Shown here piece by piece: positions 1-8,824 of a stretch of DNA of 27,475 nt. The DNA is taken from positions 1 to 27,475 of IMG/VR virus record IMGVR_UViG_3300014501_000057; one strand, given 5' to 3'. The notes below the pieces were generated by a model. The model ran no database searches, had not been told where the DNA came from, and saw nothing but the letters and a program-made list of their open reading frames with translations. Each line of letters opens with the position of its first letter. The first letter of the stretch is position 1. The position numbers were made by a program, and so were the translations under genes. The DNA comes from a virus.

Positions 1-2259
1 CGAGCTCGCGAGGCCGAAGTCGTTGGGTGCGCCGTGGTTGGCGACGTAGGCTTGCGCGGTCGACTGCGCGAGTAGCGGCTGCGCGAACTGTGGTGTCCCG
101 CTCGTGAAGTGGACGTTGTTCGAGATGAAGCGAACTTTGTACCACAGGCAGCCCGTCGGAAGCGCGATCATGCCGGGCGAGAGCACGCTATTCGCAACGC
201 CGTTTGTCTGCGTGAGCGTCGATCCGGCGACGACACCTTGATCGGTCACCAGACACGCCTGAAGCGACCCGCTCGTCACGGTCGACGCATCGAGGTGAAC
301 CGCGAACGCGAGCGCGCGCCGCATGCCCCAGACCTGCGGGCCGTCGGCGGTCTGGGTGCCGCTCGCGCTGGCCGAGACCTTCCAGGTATTGACCAGCGCG
401 CCGCCGATCGTCGCCGTGGCAGCCGCGATCCCGGCCGTCACCGTCCAGGTCGAGGGCGCGATGATCTCGGAGTCGGGCGCGAAGTTGGGCGACGTTCCGA
501 CGCCGTCGAAGCCGGTCAGCGTGACGCACTGCACGCCGCGGATGCAGTCACCGTTCGCTAGTCCTTGCGGGGCGTAGTCGGGCACGAGATCGTAGCGGGT
601 GTAGACGCGGAACGTCCCCGCGCTCGCGCCGATCGCGTACTGGTTGAGCAGGCCGAGCGCGTCGTTCGCGCACGCGGCGGTTGTCTGAAACGACGTGTTC
701 GTGACGGGCGCGCCGTCGATCTCGCGGCCGAGCGTCGTGATCGAGAGCGTGTCTTGGTCGATCGCGGAGACCGGCTGCTGGGTGGCCGGATCGGTGTTGC
801 CGATGACCTTGATCGAGTTGTAGCCCTGGCTGGCGTCTTGGTCTTTGACCTCGACGTTGACGGGCTCGTAGGCGGCCGTGCCCTGGTGCAGCGTGACGCC
901 GTAGGTGTACGTGTTGGCCGAGCTATCGTAGAGCTGGATGAGCCGCGGCGTCCGGTCGTGCCCGACGCGCACGTACCAGACGTCGCCCGTCGTGATCGCG
1001 CCGAGCGCGTCCGAGATCGACTGGCCGACCGATGCGTCCGTGCGCGTGCCCGCGAACGTCAGGCCGACGACGGGAAAGTTCGCCGGGTTGATGACCAGAT
1101 GCGGGTAGTTCGTGACCGGGAAGTTCTGATTCTGGATGAACGACAGGATGCACGCGCCGATGTCGGCGTTCGCGAATGTGCCGATCGTATAGTTCTCGTA
1201 GGCTTCGTCGAACGCGCCCGAGAGCGGCGTGAGCGAGATCGTCGCCTTGGGCGCCTTGTCGTTGGGCCGATCGCGCAGCTTGATCACGCCGGCGTAGCGG
1301 CGGCGGCCCAGCGTGCACAGCGGACCGTAGTTGCCGATCGTCGCCGGGTTCCCCGGCATCGTCAGCGGCGTGCCGACCGTGAGGTACGCCTGTCCTGACG
1401 CGGCGTCGACGCCGACGGCGTACACCGGAATCCCCATCGTGAGGCCGACCGAGCCGCCGACGTTCGCGTCGTCGATGTAAACCTGCTGCGCGTCTTCGCC
1501 TTGCGCGGGATCGTACGGCAGCGTCGACCCGCAGTAGAGCCGTTGGTTCGCCGATCCTGCGAACGTGGACGGGACGTACCAGGCCGATGCGCTCGCTGCG
1601 ACTTCGAGCATCGGCTGGCTGAACTTGAGCTTTTGTCCGCTCGCGATCGTCGCGCCGTTGGCAAACAGCTCGATCTCGACGGTCGTCACGCCCGGCACCG
1701 CTTGCCACGTTACGCTCACGCGGCCGGCCGCCCCGACGGGGATCAGCGTGCTGGTACGCGTACCGTGCGCGACGTCGATGAGCTGCAACGCCGCTGAGCC
1801 CGCGGTGATGTGCGACGGGTCGATCCAGATGGACGCGGTTATGTAGTATCCGGAGAAGATCGACCGACCCGGCGAAAGGGCAAAGCTGCTGCTATCCGGC
1901 GCGCCCGTGCCGGTGATCTCGTAGTCGGTCGCGCCGCCCGGCCCGCCCGACGCGAACGCGCCGCCCGAGTTCGTCCAGCTGGTGAACGCGTCCGAACTCG
2001 TCGAGAGGACGTTCTTGGTGATCGCCTGGCCGAGCGCGTCGTCGCCCGTGCTGATCTCGACGATGTTCCAGTCGGTCCAGTAGAAGCGGCTGTACGTGGT
2101 CTCGTAGTGCAGTCCGAGCGTGAGCGTGCCGGCGCCGCAGCCCGCGGGCGTGTCCTCGTACTGGATCTGACCGCCGTTGAAGTCGCCGCTCGCGTCGGTC
2201 TTGAGGCATGCGCTCATCGAGGGCGTCCAGACCGAGACCCGTACGTCTGGAGCGCCCAT
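1..2259 (-). CDS. Large minor tail / baseplate-hub-like protein, 3' part beyond left edge
   Basis: I checked this frame triplet by triplet. It has no stop from the ATG at 2259 to the window edge, giving 753 codons of a truncated gene. The start has GAGG five bases upstream. The protein is rich in Gly, Thr, Ser and aromatics, as in beta-rich tail-tip proteins. The first ~260 residues (MGAPDVRVSVWTPS onward) look like beta-sandwich/jelly-roll domains, and a middle part contains IGACILSFIQNQNFP and GDVWYVRVGHDRTP. Following the tape measure gene in transcription order, it occupies the usual place of distal tail or tail-associated receptor-binding proteins. The family is inferred from position and composition. 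No catalytic motif is recognised, and the C-terminus is not in the window. Confidence 0.8.
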   Translation of the reverse strand, partial: MGAPDVRVSVWTPSMSACLKTDASGDFNGGQIQYEDTPAGCGAGTLTLGLHYETTYSRFYWTDWNIVEISTGDDALGQAITKNVLSTSSDAFTSWTNSGGAFASGGPGGATDYEITGTGAPDSSSFALSPGRSIFSGYYITASIWIDPSHITAGSAALQLIDVAHGTRTSTLIPVGAAGRVSVTWQAVPGVTTVEIELFANGATIASGQKLKFSQPMLEVAASASAWYVPSTFAGSANQRLYCGSTLPYDPAQGEDAQQVYIDDANVGGSVGLTMGIPVYAVGVDAASGQAYLTVGTPLTMPGNPATIGNYGPLCTLGRRRYAGVIKLRDRPNDKAPKATISLTPLSGAFDEAYENYTIGTFANADIGACILSFIQNQNFPVTNYPHLVINPANFPVVGLTFAGTRTDASVGQSISDALGAITTGDVWYVRVGHDRTPRLIQLYDSSANTYTYGVTLHQGTAAYEPVNVEVKDQDASQGYNSIKVIGNTDPATQQPVSAIDQDTLSITTLGREIDGAPVTNTSFQTTAACANDALGLLNQYAIGASAGTFRVYTRYDLVPDYAPQGLANGDCIRGVQCVTLTGFDGVGTSPNFAPDSEIIAPSTWTVTAGIAAATATIGGALVNTWKVSASASGTQTADGPQVWGMRRALAFAVHLDASTVTSGSLQACLVTDQGVVAGSTLTQTNGVANSVLSPGMIALPTGCLWYKVRFISNNVHFTSGTPQFAQPLLAQSTAQAYVANHGAPNDFGLASS

Positions 2260-2551
2260 GCATGCCTCGCAAAGAACAGAGCCGCTCGCACCGAACGGCC
2301 CGGAGATGGAGAACGAACCCGCGTGGCCGCCGCAGCTGCTCGCGGCGCTCGACGCGCTACCGGGTCACGTCGAGCTCGAGAGCCCCGAGGCGGCGGCGAT
2401 CACGCTAGGTGAGGAGCAATTCACCCGCTCGCAGCTCGACGCGCTGCTGACAGCGTGGAATCCGCCCCCGCGGTGCGCGAACGGCCACGTCCTGACCGGC
2501 GGACCGTCCGCGCGCAGGGCCTGCTACTGCGGAGCGCCCGTCACGTCTTGA
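2258..2551 (+). CDS. Small plus-strand protein with C-terminal Cys/His cluster (moron-like)
   Basis: This 97-residue ORF is the only well-supported gene on the plus strand. The ATG at 2258 has GGAG five bases upstream (2249-2252). From about codon 17 the third positions are strongly G/C, as in real genes of this window. The middle is acidic and helical-looking (LLAALDALPG, QFTRSQLDALLTAW). The end carries CANGH and CYCG, a possible zinc-binding cluster. It exactly fills the gap between the tape measure gene, whose stop it overlaps tail to tail, and the tail-tip gene, whose start codon it overlaps head to head. An alternative ATG at 2306 lacks a spaced ribosome binding site. I found no convincing promoter upstream. 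Function unknown; a phage moron-type cargo gene is possible. Confidence 0.72.
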   Translation: MHASQRTEPLAPNGPEMENEPAWPPQLLAALDALPGHVELESPEAAAITLGEEQFTRSQLDALLTAWNPPPRCANGHVLTGGPSARRACYCGAPVTS

Positions 2552-5500
2552 CGTAGCGCGTCGTCGATCCCCACGCGTTGGGGTTTACCGGGAGCATGCC
2601 CTGGCCGCGTCGTGCGAGCAAGGTTGCGAGCGGCCCGATCGTGGCCAGGGCGATCATGTCGGAGTCGATGTTGATCGAGACCTGCAGGTCGCCGCTGCCG
2701 ACGGTCGGCACGCCTGGGTTGGGCGTGAGCGCGTTGCCGTTCGAACCGCCGGTCGTCGAACCCGGCGTCGTCCCGCTGGGCGTGCCGTTCGTCGGCGTCG
2801 GCGTGTAGGTGCCGTTGGCGTTGAGCGTGCCGGTATTCAGATTCGGATACGTGCGTGACACCTGGAACAATGCCGACGATGCTGGCCCGCTGCCGACCTG
2901 GCCCGTGAAGGAGTTCTCGAGGTTGATCAGGTTTTGCGCGCTGATCGTTTGGCCGTCCGCGAGCGTCGCCATCCCCTTCTTTTCGTTCGTGACGCCGAAG
3001 TCGGCGTTGGGATTTCCGCCCTCGAGCCCGAGGATCTGCTGGAGCATCGCCTGTTCGTCGGGCGTGAGCCCCTTGTTCGTGGCGTTCGCGTTGGCCCACT
3101 GCTCCATTTGCTGGTACATGGGCGTGCCGCCCATGCCGACGTTGTACTGGCTGGCCGCGGTGTACGGCGTACCGTTGAACATCTGCGCGCCGGCCGCGCC
3201 GTTGAAGTTGACGTCGGCTTGGCCCCAGTTGGCCGTGTTGTAGATGTCGGGCTGCTGCGCTTGCGTTTCGTGCGGGCCGAACAGGCCGCCGATGTACGAC
3301 CCGAGCATCGCGCCGATCTGTGACCCACCCGGAAAGTGCAGCAGCAGCGACCCAGCGATGCCGCCCAGCGTACCGCCGAGTGCCGAATCGCCGTTGCCGC
3401 CGCCGACTGCACTCCCGGTGAGAAGCCCAGTGAGCGCGCCGCCGATCGCGGACATTCCGCCGCCGCCGGAGCCGCTGCCGAGGGCGCCCTGAATCTGGCT
3501 GAAGACCGATGACCCGCTGCTCGCGCTCGCGGTCGGGATGTCCTGGCCGGCGATCTGCGTGATGTTCGAGGGCAGACCGTTGCCGGCCGGAATGAGCAAT
3601 CCCGCGATGCCCGCGATGTTGAGGCCGTCGAAGCCCGGGATGCTTCCGGTCGCGCCGGGGATCGGCGAGCCGCCGTTTCCGCCGCCGGACTTCGAGACCG
3701 CAGCGGCGGCGAGGGTGGCCGCATCCGTAAGCGTCTTGAGCGCCGCCGTCGCCGGCGTTACGCCCGTGTTGGCGAACGTCGTTGTCGCCTGCGTCGCGGT
3801 CTTCTCTTCGGTCGCGCGCAGCGTTGTCTGCTGCGTCGCCGCGTGCTCTTCGGTCGACCGCACCGTCGTCGCGGTCGTCGCGGTTTTCTGCGCCGCGATG
3901 AACGCCTGCGTGGCCGCGTCCATCTGCGGGTTCGCGCCGCCGACGCCCATCGCGCCGACGCCGACAGCCGCGCCCATGCCCATCGACTTGAGCAGGTTGG
4001 GCAGAATCGAGTTGTTGATCGAGGTGAAGAGGCTCGACTTGACGATCATCGTTTCGAGCGACTTGATATAGTCGGTCGCCATTTGATCCCAGATGCTCTT
4101 GAGACTGTCCTTGAGCGACTGATGCTTCGTCAGGATCGTGTCGAGGAAGCTCGTTTCGTCCTTCTGCTCTTCGTCCGTGAACTTCTTATGCGCCGCCTGT
4201 TCAGACGCCAGGTTCGCCTTGTAGGCCTCGTCGTACTTGGCGAGGACTTCTTCCATGCGCTTCTCGGTCTCGGTCACGTTGCCCGAGATGAGTTCCTCTG
4301 CCGTCAGCGCAGACGCGATGCGCGCCTTATCGCCGGAAGCCTGGGCCGCGACAAGTGCCTGCTGCGCCGCGGCGAACTTTGCGAGATAGTCCTGATCGAG
4401 CGACTGAAGCTGCGCGAGCGTCGAGCCGTAGTAGGCGACCTTCGCCGCGTTGAGCGTGTCGGTCTCTTGCGAATCCGACGTCAGCGCAGCGCGGTTCTGC
4501 TGCAGCCACTTGGAGAGCTGCGCGACGCCGGCGTCTTCGCTGAACGCGTCGGCCCGCTTCTTGGTGTACTCTTCCCAGCTGCGCGATGCGGCGCCGACGG
4601 CTTCGGCGGCTTTGGACTTGAAATCGTCGAGCTGGTCTGACACCGTCGCGAGCGACGTCTGATTCCTGTTGAGCTGCGAGTTGTTTTCGCTCAGGGTGGC
4701 GTTGAGCTTGCCGATCTCGGTGTCGGCTGAATGCACTTCTTGCTGAAGGGCGTGCATCTCGCGCGACTGTGTAGCGGTCAGCTTCGCGCCCGCGCGCTCC
4801 TTGTCGGCAAGAGCGTCGTGCTGCGCTGCCAGCTTGTCGCGGCTTGCGATCAGTCCGTCGATCGTCGACTTGAGCGTCGACTGCGTGATCGTTTCGGAGT
4901 CGATCGCGCCGTTGAGTAGCTTTTGCTTGTCGAGTAGGTCAACGTACGTCTGCGCCTCGAGCTTGGCTTGAGCCGTGCGCTGGCCTTCGACCGTCATCGC
5001 GGTCTTGACCGACTCGGCGAGTTGCTTCTCAGTCGAGTCGTTCGCTTTGAGCGCGGCGTCGAGGTCGATCTGCTCTTGCTTGAATGCCTCGACGACCGGG
5101 TTGCCCTTGTCGTACGCGCCGATCAGCGTGTCCATCGCGCCGGATTCTTTGGGCGCATGGGGCGTCGACGTGCCGGGGATGTGATGCGTGGACGGGTGCG
5201 TCGGCGGCGCGATGTCGTGATGCTGCGACGCGCCCTTGTCGCCGGGAACCGTCAGCGGCAGGCCAGCGGCGCGAGCGTTTGCGACCGTCGGACCGCCCGT
5301 GAGGGAGAGCGGGTCCGTCGGACCGCCCCAGCCGCCACCGGTCTGCGCTGGCCCGGTGTTGACCGGGTTGGGTAGGCGGAATCCAGCCAGGATGCCGAGC
5401 TGCGTGACGGCGCCCTTGATGTCATCGAAGATGCCGAGCGCCCAATCGTGAACGATCTGACCGCTGGTCTTGAAGTCGTCGTTCGTGTCGTTGAGCCACG

Positions 5501-6710
5501 TGTCGAGCGCGGCGCCGGCGGAGACGAATGAGTCGACGTCGGCCTTCGCGTCACGGATGTTCTTAGCCCAGCCGTCGACGGCGCCCGAATCGTCACTCCA
5601 TGCCTTGCCGAGCTGCGCGAGGTCGGTCGCGGCTTTCTCGACGCCCTGTTCGACCATCGGCAGCACGTTCTTCGCCAGCGAGAACATCGCGTCCGAGAAA
5701 CCCTCGGCGCCCGCCTTGAGCTCGGGCAGATGCTGGTGCGCCCAGGTCGTGAACTCGTCCGCGAGTGGCTGCATCGACGCTACGCCCGAGCGCATGCCGT
5801 CTTCGAACGCTTCGAGCACCGGGAGCAGGGCGTTGCCGAACTGTTCCTTGAGCAGATCCGTGAGATTGCTCAGGTTCTGCATCTTGCCGCTGTACGTGTC
5901 GAGCGCCGCCGCGGCGCTGCCGGACATGCGGCTTTCGATACGCTGCAGGATGACTTCGTAGTCAATCCCGTTCTTTTGTTCTTCCTTGGTGATGATACCG
6001 AGCTTGACGAGGCCGCGAAAGCGGCCGTCGTACGCGTCGGCCAACGCCTGGTCCGATTCGGCCAGGCTGGTGCCCTTGGAGGCCGCGAGGTCCATCGCGG
6101 CGGCCTGCGAGCGGATCGTGTCGTTGAGTGTAAGGCCGGCGACGAGCATTGCCTGCATGCCCGCGAGTGCATCGGTCTTCTGAAAGACGCTCGTGCGCGC
6201 GATCGCCGAGGCATAGTCGTCGACTGCCTTGGTCTGCGACTGCCAATCGGTGACGCCCTGGTTCTTGATCAGCGAGCCGATGACGACCATCTCGCGCTGC
6301 GAGGCCGCTGCTTCGTCGACGGAGCTCTTGAGGAACTCGAACGAGGCCGCGGCGACCGCAATAGCAGCGCCGATCAAGAGCAGCTCCGGCGCTGCGTCAC
6401 CCATCCCGCGCATGACCTGCGTGAGCGCGTCGATCTTGACCGCGGCCGCGTCGGCCTGGATGCCCATCGCGCCCAGGCCGGCCGTCATCATGCGGTAATG
6501 GGTGGCGACGCCGTCGACGATGTCGCCGTGCTCTTTGAGGACGCCGCCAAGCTGCTGGTGCGCCGTACCGGTATCCTTGGCGGCGCCCGAGCTGCGGATG
6601 TACGCTTGCTCGAGGTTCTGAAGGCGCGCCGAGAGATCGTCGATCGTCGCGGGCGCGCCGTTGGGGTTGAAGGTGATCTCGGCGGTAAGAGCAGAGGTCT
6701 CGTCGCTCAT
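2541..6710 (-). CDS. Tail tape measure protein
   Basis: At 1389 residues this is the longest complete gene. Tape measure proteins fill the tail tube during assembly and set tail length; the common scaling of about 1.5 A per residue suggests a tail near 200 nm. The N-terminal third has a hydrophobic segment (ELLLIGAAIAVAAASFEFL, about residues 110-130) and TP901-type signatures (GRFRGLVKLGI, YSGKMQNLSNLTDLLKEQFG). The centre is long helical/coiled coil, and the C-terminal third has Gly/Ala-rich segments that could insert in membranes (near SAIGGALTGLLTGSAVGG). I chose ATG 6710 over ATG 6722 because GGAGG sits five bases before it. It follows the tail assembly chaperones, as in most siphophages. 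Confidence 0.93.
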   Translation of the reverse strand: MSDETSALTAEITFNPNGAPATIDDLSARLQNLEQAYIRSSGAAKDTGTAHQQLGGVLKEHGDIVDGVATHYRMMTAGLGAMGIQADAAAVKIDALTQVMRGMGDAAPELLLIGAAIAVAAASFEFLKSSVDEAAASQREMVVIGSLIKNQGVTDWQSQTKAVDDYASAIARTSVFQKTDALAGMQAMLVAGLTLNDTIRSQAAAMDLAASKGTSLAESDQALADAYDGRFRGLVKLGIITKEEQKNGIDYEVILQRIESRMSGSAAAALDTYSGKMQNLSNLTDLLKEQFGNALLPVLEAFEDGMRSGVASMQPLADEFTTWAHQHLPELKAGAEGFSDAMFSLAKNVLPMVEQGVEKAATDLAQLGKAWSDDSGAVDGWAKNIRDAKADVDSFVSAGAALDTWLNDTNDDFKTSGQIVHDWALGIFDDIKGAVTQLGILAGFRLPNPVNTGPAQTGGGWGGPTDPLSLTGGPTVANARAAGLPLTVPGDKGASQHHDIAPPTHPSTHHIPGTSTPHAPKESGAMDTLIGAYDKGNPVVEAFKQEQIDLDAALKANDSTEKQLAESVKTAMTVEGQRTAQAKLEAQTYVDLLDKQKLLNGAIDSETITQSTLKSTIDGLIASRDKLAAQHDALADKERAGAKLTATQSREMHALQQEVHSADTEIGKLNATLSENNSQLNRNQTSLATVSDQLDDFKSKAAEAVGAASRSWEEYTKKRADAFSEDAGVAQLSKWLQQNRAALTSDSQETDTLNAAKVAYYGSTLAQLQSLDQDYLAKFAAAQQALVAAQASGDKARIASALTAEELISGNVTETEKRMEEVLAKYDEAYKANLASEQAAHKKFTDEEQKDETSFLDTILTKHQSLKDSLKSIWDQMATDYIKSLETMIVKSSLFTSINNSILPNLLKSMGMGAAVGVGAMGVGGANPQMDAATQAFIAAQKTATTATTVRSTEEHAATQQTTLRATEEKTATQATTTFANTGVTPATAALKTLTDAATLAAAAVSKSGGGNGGSPIPGATGSIPGFDGLNIAGIAGLLIPAGNGLPSNITQIAGQDIPTASASSGSSVFSQIQGALGSGSGGGGMSAIGGALTGLLTGSAVGGGNGDSALGGTLGGIAGSLLLHFPGGSQIGAMLGSYIGGLFGPHETQAQQPDIYNTANWGQADVNFNGAAGAQMFNGTPYTAASQYNVGMGGTPMYQQMEQWANANATNKGLTPDEQAMLQQILGLEGGNPNADFGVTNEKKGMATLADGQTISAQNLINLENSFTGQVGSGPASSALFQVSRTYPNLNTGTLNANGTYTPTPTNGTPSGTTPGSTTGGSNGNALTPNPGVPTVGSGDLQVSINIDSDMIALATIGPLATLLARRGQGMLPVNPNAWGSTTRYVKT

Positions 6711-6725
6711 TGCCGCCTCCATCCG

Positions 6726-6986
6726 CTACTGCCCCGTATCGGGGTCCTTGCCGAATACCGATCGCGTGATTGCCCGGCCGACCGCGACCTCGACGGCGTT
6801 CTTGAACGTCCTATGTTCACGCGCGCGATCGCGCTGCGACCAATGGAAATACAGCCGAATCTGCTGGCGCGTCATCGTTCGCTCGACGACACGCCAGTCG
6901 CGATTCAGATACCGGCCGACCGCGTTGAGCAGCTCGAAGTACGTCGGCGCTAGGTCGTCGCGCTCGCCTTCGGCTGCGCCGGCGCT
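6726..6986 (-). CDS. Tail assembly chaperone, -1 frameshift extension (gpT-like part)
   Basis: This reading frame has no useful start codon but is clearly coding: 86 codons ending with TAG at 6726-6728, containing TYFELLNAVGRYLNRDW and FKNAVEVAVGRAI. It is in the -1 frame relative to the chaperone gene upstream. It is entered if ribosomes slip at the heptamer C CCA AAA (6986-6992), so the fusion would have about 190 + 86 = 276 residues. Many tailed phages make a short chaperone (G) and a slippage product (G-T) just before the tape measure gene, and this fits position, frame and size. The next ORF (tape measure) starts 15 bases beyond the stop. The slip itself is inferred from sequence. Confidence 0.78.
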   Translation of the reverse strand, partial: SAGAAEGERDDLAPTYFELLNAVGRYLNRDWRVVERTMTRQQIRLYFHWSQRDRAREHRTFKNAVEVAVGRAITRSVFGKDPDTGQ

Positions 6987-7555
6987 TTTGGGCTGGCCGA
7001 GAACACCTCGTTTTCGATCAGCACCTTGCCGATCGCGGTGACGAGCTCGCCCGGCTTCATCGTCTTGTCGATCAGCTTTGCGCGCAGCGCGAGCGACTCG
7101 TCATCGTCCTCGAAGTCCGCGCTCGGCTCGTGCTCCGATCGCGCGAGGAAGTGCGCGAAGAGCGCCTTGAGGGCGGCCCGTTCGGTGAGCACGCGGGCGT
7201 AGCGAACGACCAGCGTGCTGAACTGCTTACCGGGCTCGAGCTTCTCGTAGTCGACGATCACGCCGAGCTCGCTAGCGCCACCGTTGAGCTGCGCCATGAA
7301 CGAGAAGCTCAGTCGGCATTGCTCGTTCGCCGGCAGCGGGTACAGGCGCACGGGTTCGCCGCCGATCGTGAGCGGGATCGGATCGAGGTTCAGGATCTTG
7401 GCCTGCTCGACCGCGTCGTCGAGATTCCCGGCCCCGCCCTCGGGCGCGACCTTCGAGCAGTTCGCCGCGTGACCGCCCGTGACGTGGCACTCGTCACAGA
7501 CGGCTTTCGCGGCTTCGCGCTTGTCGCGCTGCGCTTTGCGCTGTTCGGGCGTCAT
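6950..7555 (-). CDS. Tail assembly chaperone (gpG-like) with N-terminal Cys/His cluster
   Basis: This 201-residue protein lies between the tail tube and tape measure genes, the standard place for the chaperone that keeps the tape measure protein soluble and recruits tube subunits. Its central part (IGGEPVRLYPLP, ECRLSF-like NEQCRLSF) and acidic helical end fit tail chaperones. Unusually, residues 19-33 contain CDECHVTGGHAANC, a zinc-knuckle-like cluster. The ATG at 7555 overlaps the tail tube stop (TGATG), implying translational coupling. Near its end the slippery heptamer at 6986-6992 allows a longer -1 product. The family call rests mainly on context and the slippage arrangement. Confidence 0.82.
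   Translation of the reverse strand: MTPEQRKAQRDKREAAKAVCDECHVTGGHAANCSKVAPEGGAGNLDDAVEQAKILNLDPIPLTIGGEPVRLYPLPANEQCRLSFSFMAQLNGGASELGVIVDYEKLEPGKQFSTLVVRYARVLTERAALKALFAHFLARSEHEPSADFEDDDESLALRAKLIDKTMKPGELVTAIGKVLIENEVFSASPKAPAQPKASATT
6986..6992 (-). promoter_or_regulatory. Putative -1 ribosomal slippery site CCCAAAA
   Basis: On the minus strand, zero-frame codons AGC CCA AAA form an X XXY YYZ heptamer (C CCA AAA) 34 bases before the zero-frame stop at 6950-6952. A GC palindrome, GCGCCGGCGC, follows immediately. Slipping back one base enters the open frame that ends at 6726. No clear pseudoknot was identified by eye. Confidence 0.7.
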
Positions 7556-8805
7556 CAGTACGCCGTCGCCGAGCTCGTCACGAGATCAATTTGGAGATCG
7601 TTTCCGTTGCCGGGCGTCTCGGCGGCGTCGGCCGTGAAGACCTGCTCGAGCGAGCCGTACTGCTTGCCCGCGACGGGGTCGCCGGTCGGGTACAGATTGG
7701 GCGTACGCACCGTGATCGAGTACGGCACGGTACGGCCCACCGTCGAGTCGGCGTCCGTCAACGAAGCGATCGGGATCGCGAGCGAGACACCCGCGATCGA
7801 AGGCCCCGGTCCCGACGTCGTACCCAGGAACGTGTCGTAGACCGACGCATCCGCGAACGAGAACGTCGCCGAGACGGTGGCCTTGCGCTGACCGACCGGG
7901 AAGGCCGCGACGGTGCGCTGACCCGGCGGCTTGAACGTCTTTTCGAGGCCGTTCGCCAGCGACGCATCCCACTTCTTGAGGATCGTGCCGGCCGGCAGCA
8001 CGGCACCGTTGAACAGTACGCCGTTGAGTAAGCCGGTCTGCGGGAACGGGGCCTCCCAGTGCAGCGGGAACGCGGTCGAGAACGCAGGCGTCGCCGGGCT
8101 GCCCTGCAGCGCTTCGGTCGCCGCGACGAGGCCGAAGCTCGGTACGAGCAACTGGCCCGGCGCGCAGCCCAGCTTCATCGAGTCGATCGTGGTGCCCGAG
8201 AAGTCCCAGCAGTCGTAGCCGCGGTTGTACTCGAGCAAGAAGCTCGGCAGGGTCGTACCGTAGCTGCAGGTCGAGAAGAACGCGGTCGTCGAGAGCGCCT
8301 GGACCGTGTCGCCGATCGCATGCGTCTTGGTCGCGTTCGAGACGGTGACCGTGTTGGCCGCGTGCGCTGAGACCACGCAGGTCTCGACGTTCGCGGTTCC
8401 GGCTCCGACGATCACGGAGTCACCGACCAGGACGTCCGTACCGGTGCCCGCGGTCACGGCGAGCGCGATGCTCGAGCCTACGGCCGAAGTCGACGTCAGC
8501 GCGGTCGTGTAGTATGTGGCCGCGACCGGTGCGGTCTGCGCGCCCATCGCCCACGCGATGAACGGCGCGAGCGTGTCTGGATCGGGGTTCGGATCGAGGT
8601 TTCCGGCCGCGTCGTACGGGCCGGCCGGCGAGAGCGACACACCCGGGCGCTTGCGGCCGTTGGGCCGCGAGACGCTCGTGTTCTTGCCTTGCAGCGTGAA
8701 CGCCGAGAAGCCGGGCGCGATCGTGGCGGCGCCGGGGTTCACGCCGAACGTGACCTCCTTGCGCACCATGACGAAGGTTTGATGGGCAACGACGACAGCG
8801 GGCAT
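7555..8805 (-). CDS. Major tail tube protein
   Basis: This is a 416-residue, beta-rich protein with few charged residues (KEVTFGVNPGAATIAPGF near the N-terminus; TVPYSITVRTPNLYPTGDP near the end). It has the composition and position of a tail tube subunit, between the tail terminator region and the tail chaperones. Residues of about 115-165 (DVLVGDSVIVGAGTAN onward) look like an inserted small beta domain that may project from the tube, which would explain why it is longer than the usual 150-250 residues. ATG 8805 has GGAGG five bases upstream. A strong 12-bp hairpin lies just before the ribosome binding site and may set expression of this abundant structural protein. Confidence 0.82.
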   Translation of the reverse strand: MPAVVVAHQTFVMVRKEVTFGVNPGAATIAPGFSAFTLQGKNTSVSRPNGRKRPGVSLSPAGPYDAAGNLDPNPDPDTLAPFIAWAMGAQTAPVAATYYTTALTSTSAVGSSIALAVTAGTGTDVLVGDSVIVGAGTANVETCVVSAHAANTVTVSNATKTHAIGDTVQALSTTAFFSTCSYGTTLPSFLLEYNRGYDCWDFSGTTIDSMKLGCAPGQLLVPSFGLVAATEALQGSPATPAFSTAFPLHWEAPFPQTGLLNGVLFNGAVLPAGTILKKWDASLANGLEKTFKPPGQRTVAAFPVGQRKATVSATFSFADASVYDTFLGTTSGPGPSIAGVSLAIPIASLTDADSTVGRTVPYSITVRTPNLYPTGDPVAGKQYGSLEQVFTADAAETPGNGNDLQIDLVTSSATAY

Positions 8806-8824
8806 GGGCCCCTCCAGAAATGGA

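Noticed and set aside
565-1398. 277-residue plus-strand ORF rich in Arg/Val/Asp
   Set aside because: It is the antisense shadow of the open minus-strand tail gene, which has far better composition and a proper start.
923-1708. 261-residue minus-strand Arg-rich ORF
   Set aside because: It lies in another frame of the tail-tip gene, which is open without a stop for 753 codons.
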